Shown in pieces: positions 19,190-28,229 of a stretch of 64,000 bases of DNA. The stretch lies in assembly GCF_000374485.1 (NCBI RefSeq), contig NZ_KB894493.1, forward strand, positions 186,001-250,000, read 5' to 3'. Both the position numbers and the translations under genes were made by a program. The notes beneath the pieces were generated by a model. It was not told the origin of the DNA and did not search any database. It saw only the letters and a list, made by a program, of their open reading frames with translations. Numbering within the stretch: position 1 is the first letter of the stretch; the number at the start of each line of letters is the position of its first letter. Source of the stretch: Algicola sagamiensis DSM 14643 (GTDB lineage Bacteria; Pseudomonadota; Gammaproteobacteria; Enterobacterales; Alteromonadaceae).

Positions 19190-19499
19190 AGTCCACTCTG
19201 TTTTGCGGTATCACTGAAAGTATAAACCCTCAATCAACATTAGGTTCCACACCATTCAATGGCGACATCGATCACGAACTCTCTTGTGAAAGTATTATTC
19301 CTTGAGCTCTGAGTATGCAATATCAGAAAAATTGAAACTAATTTGAACAGAACTTCACCAATCACGTTTTTCAATCATCAAACAATATTGTCTAACACGA
19401 GATAAAGTCGGATAATAGCTTAGCTTATAATGAGTAACATAATGATGCGTAAGACTCTCTCTTTGCCGCAATCAAGACGCATCTTTCGAAGGTAGCTTA
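19190..19499. other. Intergenic region upstream of rnfA
   Basis: This 310-base stretch between divergent genes contains no convincing gene. A perfect -10 hexamer TATAAT at 19426-19431 on the plus strand, about 65 bases upstream of rnfA, is a plausible operon promoter, although no good -35 is seen at 16-18 bases. Confidence 0.4.
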
Positions 19500-20084
19500 A
19501 TGAAAGAATATGTATTGCTCCTGATGAGTACAGTCCTTGTCAATAACTTTGTACTCGTGAGGTTTCTTGGGCTTTGCCCATTTATGGGCGTTTCCAACAA
19601 ACTCGAAACATCAATTGGGATGTCTTTAGCCACAACATTCGTACTGACACTGGCTTCTGCCACTAGTTATATGGTCAATGCTTGGGTTCTTGTTCCCTTA
19701 GAACTCACTTATTTAAGAACACTGAGTTTTATCTTAGTGATTGCCGTCGTTGTACAATTTACCGAAATGGTTGTCCAAAAAACAAGCCCGACGCTATACC
19801 GCTTACTCGGAATATTTCTACCACTGATTACAACGAATTGCGCAGTTCTCGGTGTTGCTTTACTGAATGTCAACGCGCACCATAGCTTTATGCAATCATT
19901 AGTCTATGGCTTTGGTGCTGCGGTCGGCTTCTCACTTGTACTTATTTTATTTTCAGCAATGCGTGAAAAGCTGGTAGGCTCCGACATTCCGAAACCTTTT
20001 CAAGGTGCATCAATTGCAATGATCACCGCCGGACTGATGTCCCTGGCATTTTTAGGGTTTACTGGCTTGGTGAAGGTGAGTTAA
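19500..20084 (+). CDS. rnfA: Rnf electron-transport complex subunit A
   Basis: A 194-residue inner-membrane protein with six helices, including the conserved [18 protein letters not shown] near residue 20 and TTNCAVLG near residue 110. RnfA and RnfE form the membrane core, each contributing to a buried Fe-S site through conserved cysteines (LCPF, TNCA). The complex links ferredoxin and NADH redox to ion transport; in gammaproteobacteria it also acts as Rsx in SoxR reduction. First gene of a six-gene set; its stop overlaps the rnfB start. Confidence 0.96.
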   Translation: MKEYVLLLMSTVLVNNFVLVRFLGLCPFMGVSNKLETSIGMSLATTFVLTLASATSYMVNAWVLVPLELTYLRTLSFILVIAVVVQFTEMVVQKTSPTLYRLLGIFLPLITTNCAVLGVALLNVNAHHSFMQSLVYGFGAAVGFSLVLILFSAMREKLVGSDIPKPFQGASIAMITAGLMSLAFLGFTGLVKVS

Positions 20085-20638
20085 TGACAATTATTTATGC
20101 CTTAATTGCTTTAGGTGTTCTTGCCCTAGTTTTTGGCGCAGTCTTAGGATTTGCTGCCGTTCGATTTAAAGTCGAAGCAGACCCACTTGTTGAACAAATC
20201 GACGCAATTTTACCACAAACACAATGCGGACAATGTGGTTACCCTGGTTGTCGTCCCTACGCGGAAGCCATTGCGAATGGCGACGAGATTAATAAATGCC
20301 CGCCAGGGGGTGAGTCAACCATCAAAGAGCTTGCTAATTTAATGGGTGTTGAGCCAAAACCCTTAGATGATGCACATGGGCAAGAAGATGTAAAAAAAGT
20401 TGCTTACATTCGTGAGGATGAATGCATCGGTTGCACCAAGTGTATCCATGCCTGTCCTGTTGATGCCATTGTTGGTGCGACGCGTCAAATGCACACCATT
20501 ATTATTGATGAATGTACGGGCTGTGATCTTTGTGTCGATCCTTGCCCCGTTGACTGTATCGATATGGTCCCACTCAAGCCCAAAGCCGAAAGTTGGAAAT
20601 GGGATTTAGAAAGTATTCCGGTTAAGGTTGTGGAGTAG
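20084..20638 (+). CDS. rnfB: Rnf complex iron-sulfur subunit B
   Basis: A 184-residue protein with one N-terminal membrane helix (residues 2-27) and a [4Fe-4S] motif (CGQCGYPGC, then a further Cys in NKCPPGG). Two ferredoxin sites follow ([12 protein letters not shown] and [12 protein letters not shown]). It passes electrons between the soluble and membrane parts of the complex. It starts at the last base of rnfA, so translation is coupled. Length is normal for gammaproteobacteria. Confidence 0.96.
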   Translation: MTIIYALIALGVLALVFGAVLGFAAVRFKVEADPLVEQIDAILPQTQCGQCGYPGCRPYAEAIANGDEINKCPPGGESTIKELANLMGVEPKPLDDAHGQEDVKKVAYIREDECIGCTKCIHACPVDAIVGATRQMHTIIIDECTGCDLCVDPCPVDCIDMVPLKPKAESWKWDLESIPVKVVE

Positions 20639-20647
20639 AAGTTACCC

Positions 20648-22786
20648 ATGGAAACATTACTTGAAAGAATTCAACAGGGGCATTTCTGGGATTTTCCTGG
20701 CGGAATTCATCCACCCACACGAAAAGAACTCACAAGCCAACATCCTATTGCTGAGGTGCCATTACCGCCTGTACTCTATGTTCCCATCAAGCAGCATATT
20801 GGTACGATTGGACAGATCCTTGTCTCCAAAGGCGAACATGTGAAAAAGGGCCAAGCTTTAACCAATGGACTCAATCATTTGGATGTTGCAGTTCATGCAC
20901 CAACATCAGGTGTTGTTCAGGAAATCAAAGAACATATTTCAGCACATCCGTCTGCCCTGCCTGAACTCTGTATCTGTATCCAACCCGATGGACTGGATGA
21001 GTGGCGTGAGCGGGAGCCTTGGGCGGATTATCTAAACTATTCGAAGGAGCAACTCCTTCGTCGATTACAGCTCAATGGCGTTGCTGGTCTTGGTGGTGCA
21101 GGTTTCCCGACGCATATTAAATCTGCAACGAATGCTGAAATTGAGTTTCTCATTATCAACGCCGTTGAATGTGAACCTTACATTACAGCAGATGATTTGC
21201 TCATGCAGGAATATCCCGAGGCTATCATTCAGGGAATTGAAATTCTGCAACATATGACTGGGGCAAAGCATGTCTTAATCGGTATCGAGGATGACAAGCC
21301 ACTTGCGGTCACCGCAATTAAAGCCGCTGTGGGGGTGGAACGAGGTTTTCATGTCTGTGAACTCCCTACTCAATATCCATCAGGTGGCGAAAAACAACTT
21401 GTCCAAATACTCACGGGCAGAGAAGTTCCTAAAGGTGGTATTCCAGCCGATATTGGGATTGTCATGCAAAATGTTGGGACAGCATATGCAGTATCACGCG
21501 CAATTGTTGCCGATCAACCACTCATTCATCGTGTCGTGACAATGACTGGTGAAAGCATCCACCAGCCCAAAAACGTCTGGGCGTTATTGGGAACACCGGT
21601 ATCGCACTTACTTGACCATGTCGATTTTCGACCTGGTCTGAATCAACGCCTGATTATGGGTGGCCCGATGATGGGATTTACGCTTCCATCTCCTGATGTG
21701 CCTATCACTAAAATTAGTAACTGCATTTTGGCACCATCGAATCAAGAACTCCCGCCAGAAAGCCCAGAGATGCCTTGTATTCGTTGTGGCGAATGCGCCA
21801 TCGTTTGTCCTGCGACACTTTTACCGCAGCAACTCCAGTGGTATGCCAAAGCAAAAGATTATGAAAAGCTGGAAAGCTACAACCTCGCAGACTGTATTGA
21901 ATGTGGGGCCTGTTCATATGTCTGTCCAAGCGATATCCCACTTGTACAATACTATCGCGTCGCCAAAGCAGAAATTAAAACCCAGCAACAAGAAAAACAA
22001 AAAGCAGAACAAGCAAAACTACGTTTTGAGGCAAGAAAAGCAAGATTAGAGCGCGATAAACAAGAGCGCTTGGAAAAACAACGAAAAGCATCTGAGGCTA
22101 GACAATCAACTTCTGAGGACAGTAATAAGATTGAAGCTGCGATTTCCCGAGTCAAAGAAAGCGCAACCGATAAAGTAGCCGCTGCGATTGCGAGAGCAAA
22201 AGCCAAGCGCCAACCCACAGAAGATGAATCACCAGATAACTCAGAAGTTATTGCAGCAAGAGAAGCAAGAAAGCAACAAGCTCGTGATTATAAAGAGTCA
22301 AAACAAACTGGCACAGAGCCAGAAAGTTCACCAACAGATAAAAAGGCTGCGGTTGCCGCAGCTATCGCAAGAGCGAAAGCAAAAAAGGCGAAGCTAGCGG
22401 AACAATCGGAAGCCACAGAGCAGAGCAAGGATAATTCATCTGAAAACGCCTCCGAACAAGACGATAGAAAAGCAAAAATCGCGGCAGCCATTGCCCGAGC
22501 AAAGGCAAAAAAGGCACAACAAGAAGATGCTGAATCACTTGGTGAAGAAAATGTTGAACCCAAAAGTAACGCAACTGATGATAAAAAGGCCAAGGTAGCC
22601 GCTGCAATTGAAAGAGCAAAAACCAAAAAGGCCGCAAAAGAAGCTGAGGCAAACGCTCAAGGAGAAGCTGAAACCCAGGCGTCCGATCTTTCTCCAGAAG
22701 AAGAGCGTAAAGCAAAAATTGCAGCGGCAGTCGCACGTGCTAAGGCCAAAAAAGCGCAAAAAGATAATGATCAAGGTAAGAACTAA
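20648..22786 (+). CDS. rnfC: Rnf complex NADH/ferredoxin-linked subunit C with long Ala/Lys repeat tail
   Basis: A 712-residue subunit that carries the NADH/FMN module and two [4Fe-4S] sites (CIRCGECAIVCP and CIECGACSYVCP, near residues 375-430). A glycine-rich GVAGLGGAGFPTH stretch lies near residue 150. After about residue 440 a charged helical tail follows: an RLERDKQERLEKQRKA coiled region, then five clear and one degenerate copies of a K-AAAIARAKAKKA unit separated by acidic linkers. Such tails are common but variable in this family, with unknown role. The next gene starts directly after its stop. Confidence 0.95.
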   Translation: METLLERIQQGHFWDFPGGIHPPTRKELTSQHPIAEVPLPPVLYVPIKQHIGTIGQILVSKGEHVKKGQALTNGLNHLDVAVHAPTSGVVQEIKEHISAHPSALPELCICIQPDGLDEWREREPWADYLNYSKEQLLRRLQLNGVAGLGGAGFPTHIKSATNAEIEFLIINAVECEPYITADDLLMQEYPEAIIQGIEILQHMTGAKHVLIGIEDDKPLAVTAIKAAVGVERGFHVCELPTQYPSGGEKQLVQILTGREVPKGGIPADIGIVMQNVGTAYAVSRAIVADQPLIHRVVTMTGESIHQPKNVWALLGTPVSHLLDHVDFRPGLNQRLIMGGPMMGFTLPSPDVPITKISNCILAPSNQELPPESPEMPCIRCGECAIVCPATLLPQQLQWYAKAKDYEKLESYNLADCIECGACSYVCPSDIPLVQYYRVAKAEIKTQQQEKQKAEQAKLRFEARKARLERDKQERLEKQRKASEARQSTSEDSNKIEAAISRVKESATDKVAAAIARAKAKRQPTEDESPDNSEVIAAREARKQQARDYKESKQTGTEPESSPTDKKAAVAAAIARAKAKKAKLAEQSEATEQSKDNSSENASEQDDRKAKIAAAIARAKAKKAQQEDAESLGEENVEPKSNATDDKKAKVAAAIERAKTKKAAKEAEANAQGEAETQASDLSPEEERKAKIAAAVARAKAKKAQKDNDQGKN

Positions 22787-23851
22787 ATGACTTTTAAGAT
22801 AGCAAGCTCTCCCCACCTTCATATTCGAAGAAGTACGCATGACATCATGCAGCTTGTAATATTAGCTTGTATTCCAGGAATACTCGTCCAAGCGTTTTTC
22901 TTTGGTTGGGGGAATCTCGTTCATATTGCCATTGCTATCGTGACGGCTCTGATGGCAGAAGCACTGATCCTTCACCTGAGAAGCCGCCCTATCAAGCCTG
23001 TATTGATGGATTTTAGTGCATTACTCACTGCTGTTCTGATTGGAACAAGTGTCCCAACATTTGCACCTTGGTGGATCACTGTGATTGGTACTGGTTTTGC
23101 TATTCTTGTGGTCAAACAGCTTTATGGAGGATTGGGCTTTAACCTGTTTAACCCAGCCATGGCAGGATACGTTCTGTTACTCATTTCATTTCCCGTTGAA
23201 ATGACCGCTTGGCTACCACCGCAAAGTATCGTTCATCACCAAGTGAACATTGGCGACGCATTCGCTGCGATCTTTACTGGGTACACCCTAGATGGCTATA
23301 GCGTAGCTCAACTGAGAACAACCATTGACGGAATGACAATGGCTACGCCATTAGATACCTTAAAAACTGGCTTTACATTGGGCCTGACAAGCGATGAAAT
23401 CACCACAAACCCCGTTTTTGGTAGCTGGTATGCACTTGGCTGGGAGTGGGTGAACCTCGCGTATTTAGCCGGAGGTTTATTTCTATTAAAGATGAATGTG
23501 ATCCGCTGGCAAATCCCAATTGCAACTCTGGGAAGTCTGTTTCTCATGGGATTATTAGGCTACATGATTTTACCAGACAGCTCTGCGGGGCCTCTATTTC
23601 ATATGTTGACCGGCGCAACCATGCTTGGCGCTTTCTTTATTGCAACGGATCCTGTATCTGCCTCAACCACAAACTTGGGTCGACTTATCTATGGCGCATT
23701 CATTGGCTTGATGGTTTTTGTGATCCGAACTTGGGGTGGCTATCCTGATGCTTTTGCATTTGCGGTATTACTCGCGAATATGTGTGTGCCACTCATTGAT
23801 TATTATACGAGACCAAGAACCTACGGTTATTCTCAAGGAAGTTCATCATGA
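22787..23851 (+). CDS. rnfD: Rnf complex membrane flavoprotein subunit D
   Basis: A 354-residue polytopic membrane protein. The covalent-FMN threonine motif is in TGATMLGAFFIATDPVSAS near residue 275. GGLGFNLFNPAMAGY near residue 115 is characteristic. RnfD and RnfG carry the flavins through which electrons cross the membrane domain. It begins immediately after rnfC and overlaps rnfG by 4 bases. Confidence 0.96.
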   Translation: MTFKIASSPHLHIRRSTHDIMQLVILACIPGILVQAFFFGWGNLVHIAIAIVTALMAEALILHLRSRPIKPVLMDFSALLTAVLIGTSVPTFAPWWITVIGTGFAILVVKQLYGGLGFNLFNPAMAGYVLLLISFPVEMTAWLPPQSIVHHQVNIGDAFAAIFTGYTLDGYSVAQLRTTIDGMTMATPLDTLKTGFTLGLTSDEITTNPVFGSWYALGWEWVNLAYLAGGLFLLKMNVIRWQIPIATLGSLFLMGLLGYMILPDSSAGPLFHMLTGATMLGAFFIATDPVSASTTNLGRLIYGAFIGLMVFVIRTWGGYPDAFAFAVLLANMCVPLIDYYTRPRTYGYSQGSSS

Positions 23852-24483
23852 TCAAATCCATCTCGAAAAACGCACTGATTTTAAGTAGCTTTGCGCTTGT
23901 CAGTACTGGGTTACTCGCTGTTACACACGCATTGACTAAAGACAGAATTGAGATGCAGAAGAAAGCAGATTTGATTCAACTACTCTCGGATGTGCTACCG
24001 CAAAGTTACTATGACAATCAACCCTATCAAGATTGCGTCTATGTGATCAACGAGCAATTCTTAGGTAACCAAGAAAAGCACGCGGTATACAGAGCCAGAA
24101 AGCAAGGAAAAGTGAGCGCACTGGTTATCGAAACCACAGCACCTAACGGCTACAGTGGTGCGATTGACCTAGTGGTTGGTGTTGACTTACAAGGTAAGAT
24201 TACTGGCTCTCGTGTTCTGACTCATAAAGAAACACCAGGACTTGGTGACAAAATTGAACTTCGTAAAAGTAATTGGATCCTGGAATTCAATGATCAAGTT
24301 GTAGAAGGCGATAAAGACAAACGCTGGGCCGTCAAAAAAGATGGAGGCATGTTTGATCAATTTACTGGCGCTACGATTACCCCAAGAGCAGTAACCAAAG
24401 CAGTCAAAGATGCGGCTCTGTATGCTTCTTTCCACCAAGAGTCTCTTCTATCAGCCAATAGTCAGTGTGGAGAAAAAAGCTAA
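23848..24483 (+). CDS. rnfG: Rnf complex flavin subunit G
   Basis: A 211-residue protein with one N-terminal membrane helix (about residues 10-28) and a periplasmic FMN-binding domain. The covalent flavin threonine lies in [13 protein letters not shown] near residue 170; [13 protein letters not shown] and [11 protein letters not shown] are also family motifs. It starts inside the rnfD end (ATGA overlap) and its TAA overlaps the rnfE start. Confidence 0.95.
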   Translation: MIKSISKNALILSSFALVSTGLLAVTHALTKDRIEMQKKADLIQLLSDVLPQSYYDNQPYQDCVYVINEQFLGNQEKHAVYRARKQGKVSALVIETTAPNGYSGAIDLVVGVDLQGKITGSRVLTHKETPGLGDKIELRKSNWILEFNDQVVEGDKDKRWAVKKDGGMFDQFTGATITPRAVTKAVKDAALYASFHQESLLSANSQCGEKS

Positions 24484-25172
24484 TGTACAAAGAGATCCTG
24501 CACAAAGGCTTATGGGAAAATAACCCAGCGCTTGTTCAACTTCTTGGCTTATGCCCACTCCTAGCTGTGACTTCATCTGTTGCCAATGCACTTGGCTTAG
24601 GCATCGCCACAACACTCGTTCTCATATGTTCAAATGTCACTGTATCCATTGTTCGCCTCTGGGTACCAAAAGAAATTCGGATTCCGGTCTTCGTCCTGAT
24701 CATCGCCTCATTTGTGACTGCTGTAGAACTTTTGATGAATGCCTATACCTATGGTTTGTATTTATCCTTAGGTATTTTCATCCCCTTGATTGTGACCAAC
24801 TGTGCAATTATCGGACGAGCAGAGGCATTTGCATCAAAAAACACCCCGGGATTAGCTGCATTTGATGGCTTAATGATGGGGCTTGGCTTTATGGCCGTGT
24901 TGCTGATACTCGGTGCAATCCGTGAGTTGCTTGGTGAAGGAACATTATTCCATGGTATGGAACTGTTACTCGGTGATTGGGCAACCGTACTACGACTTGA
25001 GATCTTTAAATTTGACAGTCACTTTTTGCTTGCCATTCTTCCACCTGGGGCATTTATGGCAATGGGTTTTCTTATTGCAATCAAAAATAAAATTGATGAA
25101 CAGCGAGAAAACGCCAAAAAAGCCGCTGAGCCCAAAAAGACAATTGAGCGTGCACGCGTCACCAGCCAATAA
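24483..25172 (+). CDS. rnfE: Rnf electron-transport complex subunit E
   Basis: A 229-residue membrane protein homologous to RnfA, with [17 protein letters not shown] near residue 20 and [15 protein letters not shown] near residue 100. The start is the ATG in TAATG overlapping the rnfG stop, giving [15 protein letters not shown]; an upstream in-frame start at 24465 would lie inside rnfG and is not favoured. Last rnf gene before nth. Confidence 0.95.
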   Translation: MYKEILHKGLWENNPALVQLLGLCPLLAVTSSVANALGLGIATTLVLICSNVTVSIVRLWVPKEIRIPVFVLIIASFVTAVELLMNAYTYGLYLSLGIFIPLIVTNCAIIGRAEAFASKNTPGLAAFDGLMMGLGFMAVLLILGAIRELLGEGTLFHGMELLLGDWATVLRLEIFKFDSHFLLAILPPGAFMAMGFLIAIKNKIDEQRENAKKAAEPKKTIERARVTSQ

Positions 25173-25216
25173 TGTGACCTGTCAGTGCCATTTAAATGTT
25201 CACTTGAGAAGTTGAA

Positions 25217-25879
25217 ATGAATAAAGAAAAAAGACGCCAGATCTTAGAGCGATTGCGGACAGACAACCCGCACCCAACAACCGAGCTTGAATATAACTCC
25301 CCTTTCGAGTTGCTCATTGCTGTCCTCCTATCCGCACAAGCAACTGATGTTGGTGTCAATAAAGCGACTCGCAAGCTATTTCCAGTTGCAAACACTCCAG
25401 AAGCGATGGCCGCACTGGGTGTTGATGGCATCAAGGAGTACATCAAGACAATTGGACTTTTTAATTCAAAAGCAGAAAATACCTATAAAACTTGCCAAAT
25501 TCTAATTGAGAAGCACAATTCACAAGTCCCAGAAAACCGGGAAGCCTTAGAAGCCCTCCCTGGCGTCGGCAGAAAAACTGCGAATGTTGTGTTAAACACT
25601 GCCTTCAGTCAGTTAAAAGACAATGAAGGGAACTACTTTTTAGCTGTAGATACTCACATCCAGCGGCTGGCAAACCGTACAGGCTATGCAAAAGGCAAAA
25701 CGGTTGAACAAACAGAACAAGCGATTATAAAAAATACCCCAAACAAAACAGAGTTTATGTTTAATCTACACCATTGGTTTATTCTTCATGGTCGATATGT
25801 ATGTACTGCACGTAAGCCAAAATGCAGTTCGTGTATCATTGAAGACCTGTGTGAGTTTAAAGAAAAAACTATAGATTAG
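25217..25879 (+). CDS. nth: Endonuclease III (DNA glycosylase/AP lyase)
   Basis: A 220-residue base-excision-repair enzyme that removes oxidised pyrimidines. The helix-hairpin-helix with catalytic lysine is at LPGVGRKTANVVLN (near 113-126), the catalytic aspartate is in AVDTHIQRLANR, and the C-terminal [4Fe-4S] loop is C-x6-C-x2-C-x5-C (CTARKPKCSSCIIEDLC). It sits 44 bases after rnfE, the usual gammaproteobacterial order, and is followed by a terminator. Confidence 0.97.
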   Translation: MNKEKRRQILERLRTDNPHPTTELEYNSPFELLIAVLLSAQATDVGVNKATRKLFPVANTPEAMAALGVDGIKEYIKTIGLFNSKAENTYKTCQILIEKHNSQVPENREALEALPGVGRKTANVVLNTAFSQLKDNEGNYFLAVDTHIQRLANRTGYAKGKTVEQTEQAIIKNTPNKTEFMFNLHHWFILHGRYVCTARKPKCSSCIIEDLCEFKEKTID

Positions 25880-25889
25880 AATAATCATC

Positions 25890-25920
25890 AAAGCCGCCTC
25901 AAAGCGGCTTTGCCCCTTTT
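25890..25920 (+). terminator. Terminator of the rnf-nth operon
   Basis: Stem AAAGCCGC / GCGGCTTT (25890-25911) followed by GCCCCTTTTCT, directly after nth. Confidence 0.8.
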
Positions 25921-25980
25921 CTACCCCTTCCCAATAAATGCCCTATTTATTGTTCAACGATAAAAACAAGGTCACTCCAA

Positions 25981-26255
25981 ATGGACAAATCAGAGCTCAT
26001 CGCCAAAATTGCCACGAAGCAAACATGCCAAAAACAACAGCAAACAAAGCCCTCAACGGCATTCTGGAATCCATCAGCTCAGCGCTTGAGGAAGGTGTTC
26101 AGGTTTCTCTAGTCGGTTTTGGTACATTCAAAGTGAATGAGAGAAAGTAACGCCTGGGACGTAATCCGCAGACATGTGAATCAATGAAAATCGCAGCGGC
26201 GAAAGTACCAAGCTTCTCGGCTGGGAAGTCGTTGAAAGAATTTGTGAATGGGTGA
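25981..26255 (+). pseudogene. Decayed HU-family DNA-binding protein gene
   Basis: The reading begins MDKSELIAKIAT like HU. It loses frame near 26014-26016 (one base missing), resumes as ANMPKTTANKALNGILES and runs through SLVGFGTFKVNERK. It then meets a TAA at 26148-26150, where a GAA glutamate codon is expected, and continues as [18 protein letters not shown] to [14 protein letters not shown]-stop. RNPQTG has become RNPQTC. It is therefore a pseudogene with a frameshift and a nonsense change. Its 3' end is repeated at 28111-28155. Confidence 0.9.
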
Positions 26256-26290
26256 GGTGTGAGCCGCAGGGTTAACTGCGGCAAATAGGG

Positions 26291-26794
26291 TTAGACCCAA
26301 CCTTGGGGAAAGAACTTGTCTGACATTGATTTCCAGAAGTCGCGGAATCCAGAGTCTAGCCATGGGGATGGCATCTTGAAGTCTTGAAAATTATCGTATT
26401 TGTTCCTTCTCGCTTTATTCCATATTTCATACCCATGTATATTTGGGCCTCCGATACAGGAGCCACAAGCTATACCTATTATTTCTCCCCCCATATCGAT
26501 CGTATTCGATACCTCATCTGAGGGAATACCACCTACTGATTCCGGCTTCTCAAATCGATCGAGCTGAACAACAACCCAAGGTAGAACTTTTAAAGGGAAC
26601 TCTTTTTGATAAGTTAGATAACCAAACTTAGTTTCAGAATAACTCCAAATGACCAAGTGTGACTCTTTATACCTAAAGAAGTACTCCTTTTCACTTGGTT
26701 CATGAAAACTCGGATACTCCCCAATAAATACAAAGCCTTGTGGGATACTAGTATGATGATTTATCTGTGGTATTTGAATGATCTCGTTTTCCAT
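26291..26794 (-). CDS. Putative immunity protein of the PAAR effector cassette
   Basis: A 167-residue soluble protein, not recognised by family. It is rich in aromatic residues (YFFRYKESHLVIWSYSETK) and ends in several Trp/Phe motifs (PWLDSGFRDFWKSM). It lies only 8 bases downstream of the toxin frame on the same strand, the usual place for an immunity gene. The immunity role is inferred from position alone. Confidence 0.6.
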   Translation of the reverse strand: MENEIIQIPQINHHTSIPQGFVFIGEYPSFHEPSEKEYFFRYKESHLVIWSYSETKFGYLTYQKEFPLKVLPWVVVQLDRFEKPESVGGIPSDEVSNTIDMGGEIIGIACGSCIGGPNIHGYEIWNKARRNKYDNFQDFKMPSPWLDSGFRDFWKSMSDKFFPQGWV

Positions 26795-26802
26795 TTATGT
26801 TG

Positions 26803-27480
26803 CTACCCTACTGGTTTAATTTTCTTAAATACTTCAATGGCGCCAGCTTTTTGCAACTGGGATAATTTCTTAGGTGAGTGGTCAACATTAAACGTTTCTA
26901 CAACACCTAAATCTTGATCTACATCCGGGTTATTGTTTTTCGTAATACCAGTTCCCAGAAAGTCTTCATTTGCACCAGTGTTTCCATAAACTGATATCCG
27001 ATTGTTTAATAGTTTTGCTTCTTCAGGTGACAAATCATTTTGTAGAACATAGGCCTCAAATCCTTTTTCATTCCATAGGTTCATATTCTCTTCTTCTGAC
27101 CTCACATAATGCTCGTTAAATTCATCCTGATATTCAGGCGTCATGATCTCCTCAACGATACCTTCATCAAAGCGATGCTCCAACTTCTCATCCGCGAATT
27201 CCGTCATATTTTCGAAGGTTGGCACAAAACTCACCGTGCCTGAGATTTCTTTGGCTTTCTGAGTATCCACAATGAGAAGACTATAGGTTTCCTCAGGGTT
27301 GTAAGTTAAACCGAGTTTTTTGCAGATGATCTCTGGGCATGTATCTGCATCTTCTAACTGATCGAAAGTCGTGGACCAGTACTTGACTCCAGTTCCCTCT
27401 CTTAAGTAAACCGGGCCTCCCATACCGCCACTCAGTGGTTGATCGGGCGTATTGTCATTCACAAGGAATTTAGATTCCAT
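26803..27480 (-). CDS. Putative toxin frame of the PAAR effector (C-terminal part, -1 frame)
   Basis: A 225-residue frame of unknown fold, acidic, with GGPVYLREGTGVKYWSTT near the start and YGNTGANEDFLGTG later. Upstream of its first ATG the same frame stays open back into the PAAR gene (KLAQSREKIKEEGYSPKYSD and on). The natural product is therefore probably a PAAR-toxin fusion made by, or broken at, a shift at 27601-27608. The REG...WSTT spacing faintly recalls ADP-ribosyltransferases but is too short to claim. No catalytic activity can be assigned. Confidence 0.6.
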   Translation of the reverse strand: MESKFLVNDNTPDQPLSGGMGGPVYLREGTGVKYWSTTFDQLEDADTCPEIICKKLGLTYNPEETYSLLIVDTQKAKEISGTVSFVPTFENMTEFADEKLEHRFDEGIVEEIMTPEYQDEFNEHYVRSEEENMNLWNEKGFEAYVLQNDLSPEEAKLLNNRISVYGNTGANEDFLGTGITKNNNPDVDQDLGVVETFNVDHSPKKLSQLQKAGAIEVFKKIKPVG

Positions 27481-27533
27481 AAACCGAACATGATATCGCT
27501 CACTGGCGACATCACAGAAGGTGACTTGATGTT

Positions 27534-27974
27534 CTAGTTCTTCATCGGAGTATTTTGGGCTGTACCCTTCTTCTTTGATTTTCTCTCTTGACTGTGCAAG
27601 TTTTTTTTCGCGTCTGTAAGGCCTGTCGGCTCAACCTTTTTTAGTTCCATTGCAGCGGTATTCACCGATGAGACAATACCTTTTTCACCGATGATCACCG
27701 TCGTGTTACCAACAATGATCTTGCCGCCATGCTCTGTCGAGTCGCCCATTCTGGCAGCAGGCTTTCCATTGATAAAGACACCCGAGGAACCACTATTGAT
27801 TGTATCTGGCGGGCCAACACAAACGACCTTATCCCCTTTACGCGCAGCAGGAAGACCACCAATAGAAACATTCGGTGAACCTTGTACGATTGGCCCACCG
27901 ACATGGGGGACGGGTCCTGGTTCAACTTTGGGGCAAACGTGCATATGTGTGAGTGTTGCGGCGGGTTTTCCCAT
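27534..27974 (-). CDS. PAAR-domain protein (type VI secretion spike tip)
   Basis: About 95 N-terminal residues form a PAAR repeat domain (GKPAATLTHMHVCP, VGGPIVQGSPNVSIGG, INGKPAARMGDSTEHGG, IIVGNTTVIIG). PAAR proteins sharpen the VgrG spike of type VI secretion systems and carry toxins as C-terminal extensions. The zero frame continues into a Lys-rich tail (KKNLHSQERKSKKKG) and stops at 27534; a -1 shift at A-AAA-AAC would instead continue into the toxin frame. No other type VI genes are in the window, so this is an orphan effector. Confidence 0.85.
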   Translation of the reverse strand: MGKPAATLTHMHVCPKVEPGPVPHVGGPIVQGSPNVSIGGLPAARKGDKVVCVGPPDTINSGSSGVFINGKPAARMGDSTEHGGKIIVGNTTVIIGEKGIVSSVNTAAMELKKVEPTGLTDAKKNLHSQERKSKKKGTAQNTPMKN

Positions 27975-28110
27975 CTTATTCTGACCTCTTCCTTTTGATT
28001 TGAGTCCGTATTATTCCATTAAATCAACAGGCTGTGAAGATAGGTAAAAATTATTTAACTAAAAAGTGTTACGGATAGTTAAGCACTCAATGTAAACCAC
28101 AAACAAGCGA

Positions 28111-28155
28111 AGCTTTTCGGCTGGGAAGTCGTTAAAAGAGTGTGTGAATGGGTGA
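28111..28155 (+). repeat. Second copy of the HU gene 3' end
   Basis: Encodes [14 protein letters not shown]-stop, matching 26211-26255 at 41 of 45 positions. No HU sequence is recognisable upstream of it, so it is a fragment only. Confidence 0.85.
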
Positions 28156-28229
28156 AATGTATTGATTGCTCCTCTCATTAGGAACTCTGAACCATGTGGA
28201 CTAAGGCGGACCGAAAATCACTGTGAAGA

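Larger units (their letters stand above)
26211..28155. mobile_element. PAAR effector/immunity cassette bounded by duplicated HU 3' ends
   Basis: The last 45 bases of the HU pseudogene (26211-26255) recur at 28111-28155 with 41 of 45 identical. They include the same reading [10 protein letters not shown]-x-VNG and the same stop, and similarity ends abruptly upstream of each copy. Between them, on the minus strand, lie the PAAR gene, toxin frame and putative immunity gene. This is what insertion of a cassette at, or recombination between, two HU gene ends would leave. No transposase or integrase is present. Confidence 0.55.

Noticed and set aside
26803-27480. ADP-ribosyltransferase toxin
   Set aside because: R...STT residues are present but spaced too closely, and no clear catalytic ExE was located.
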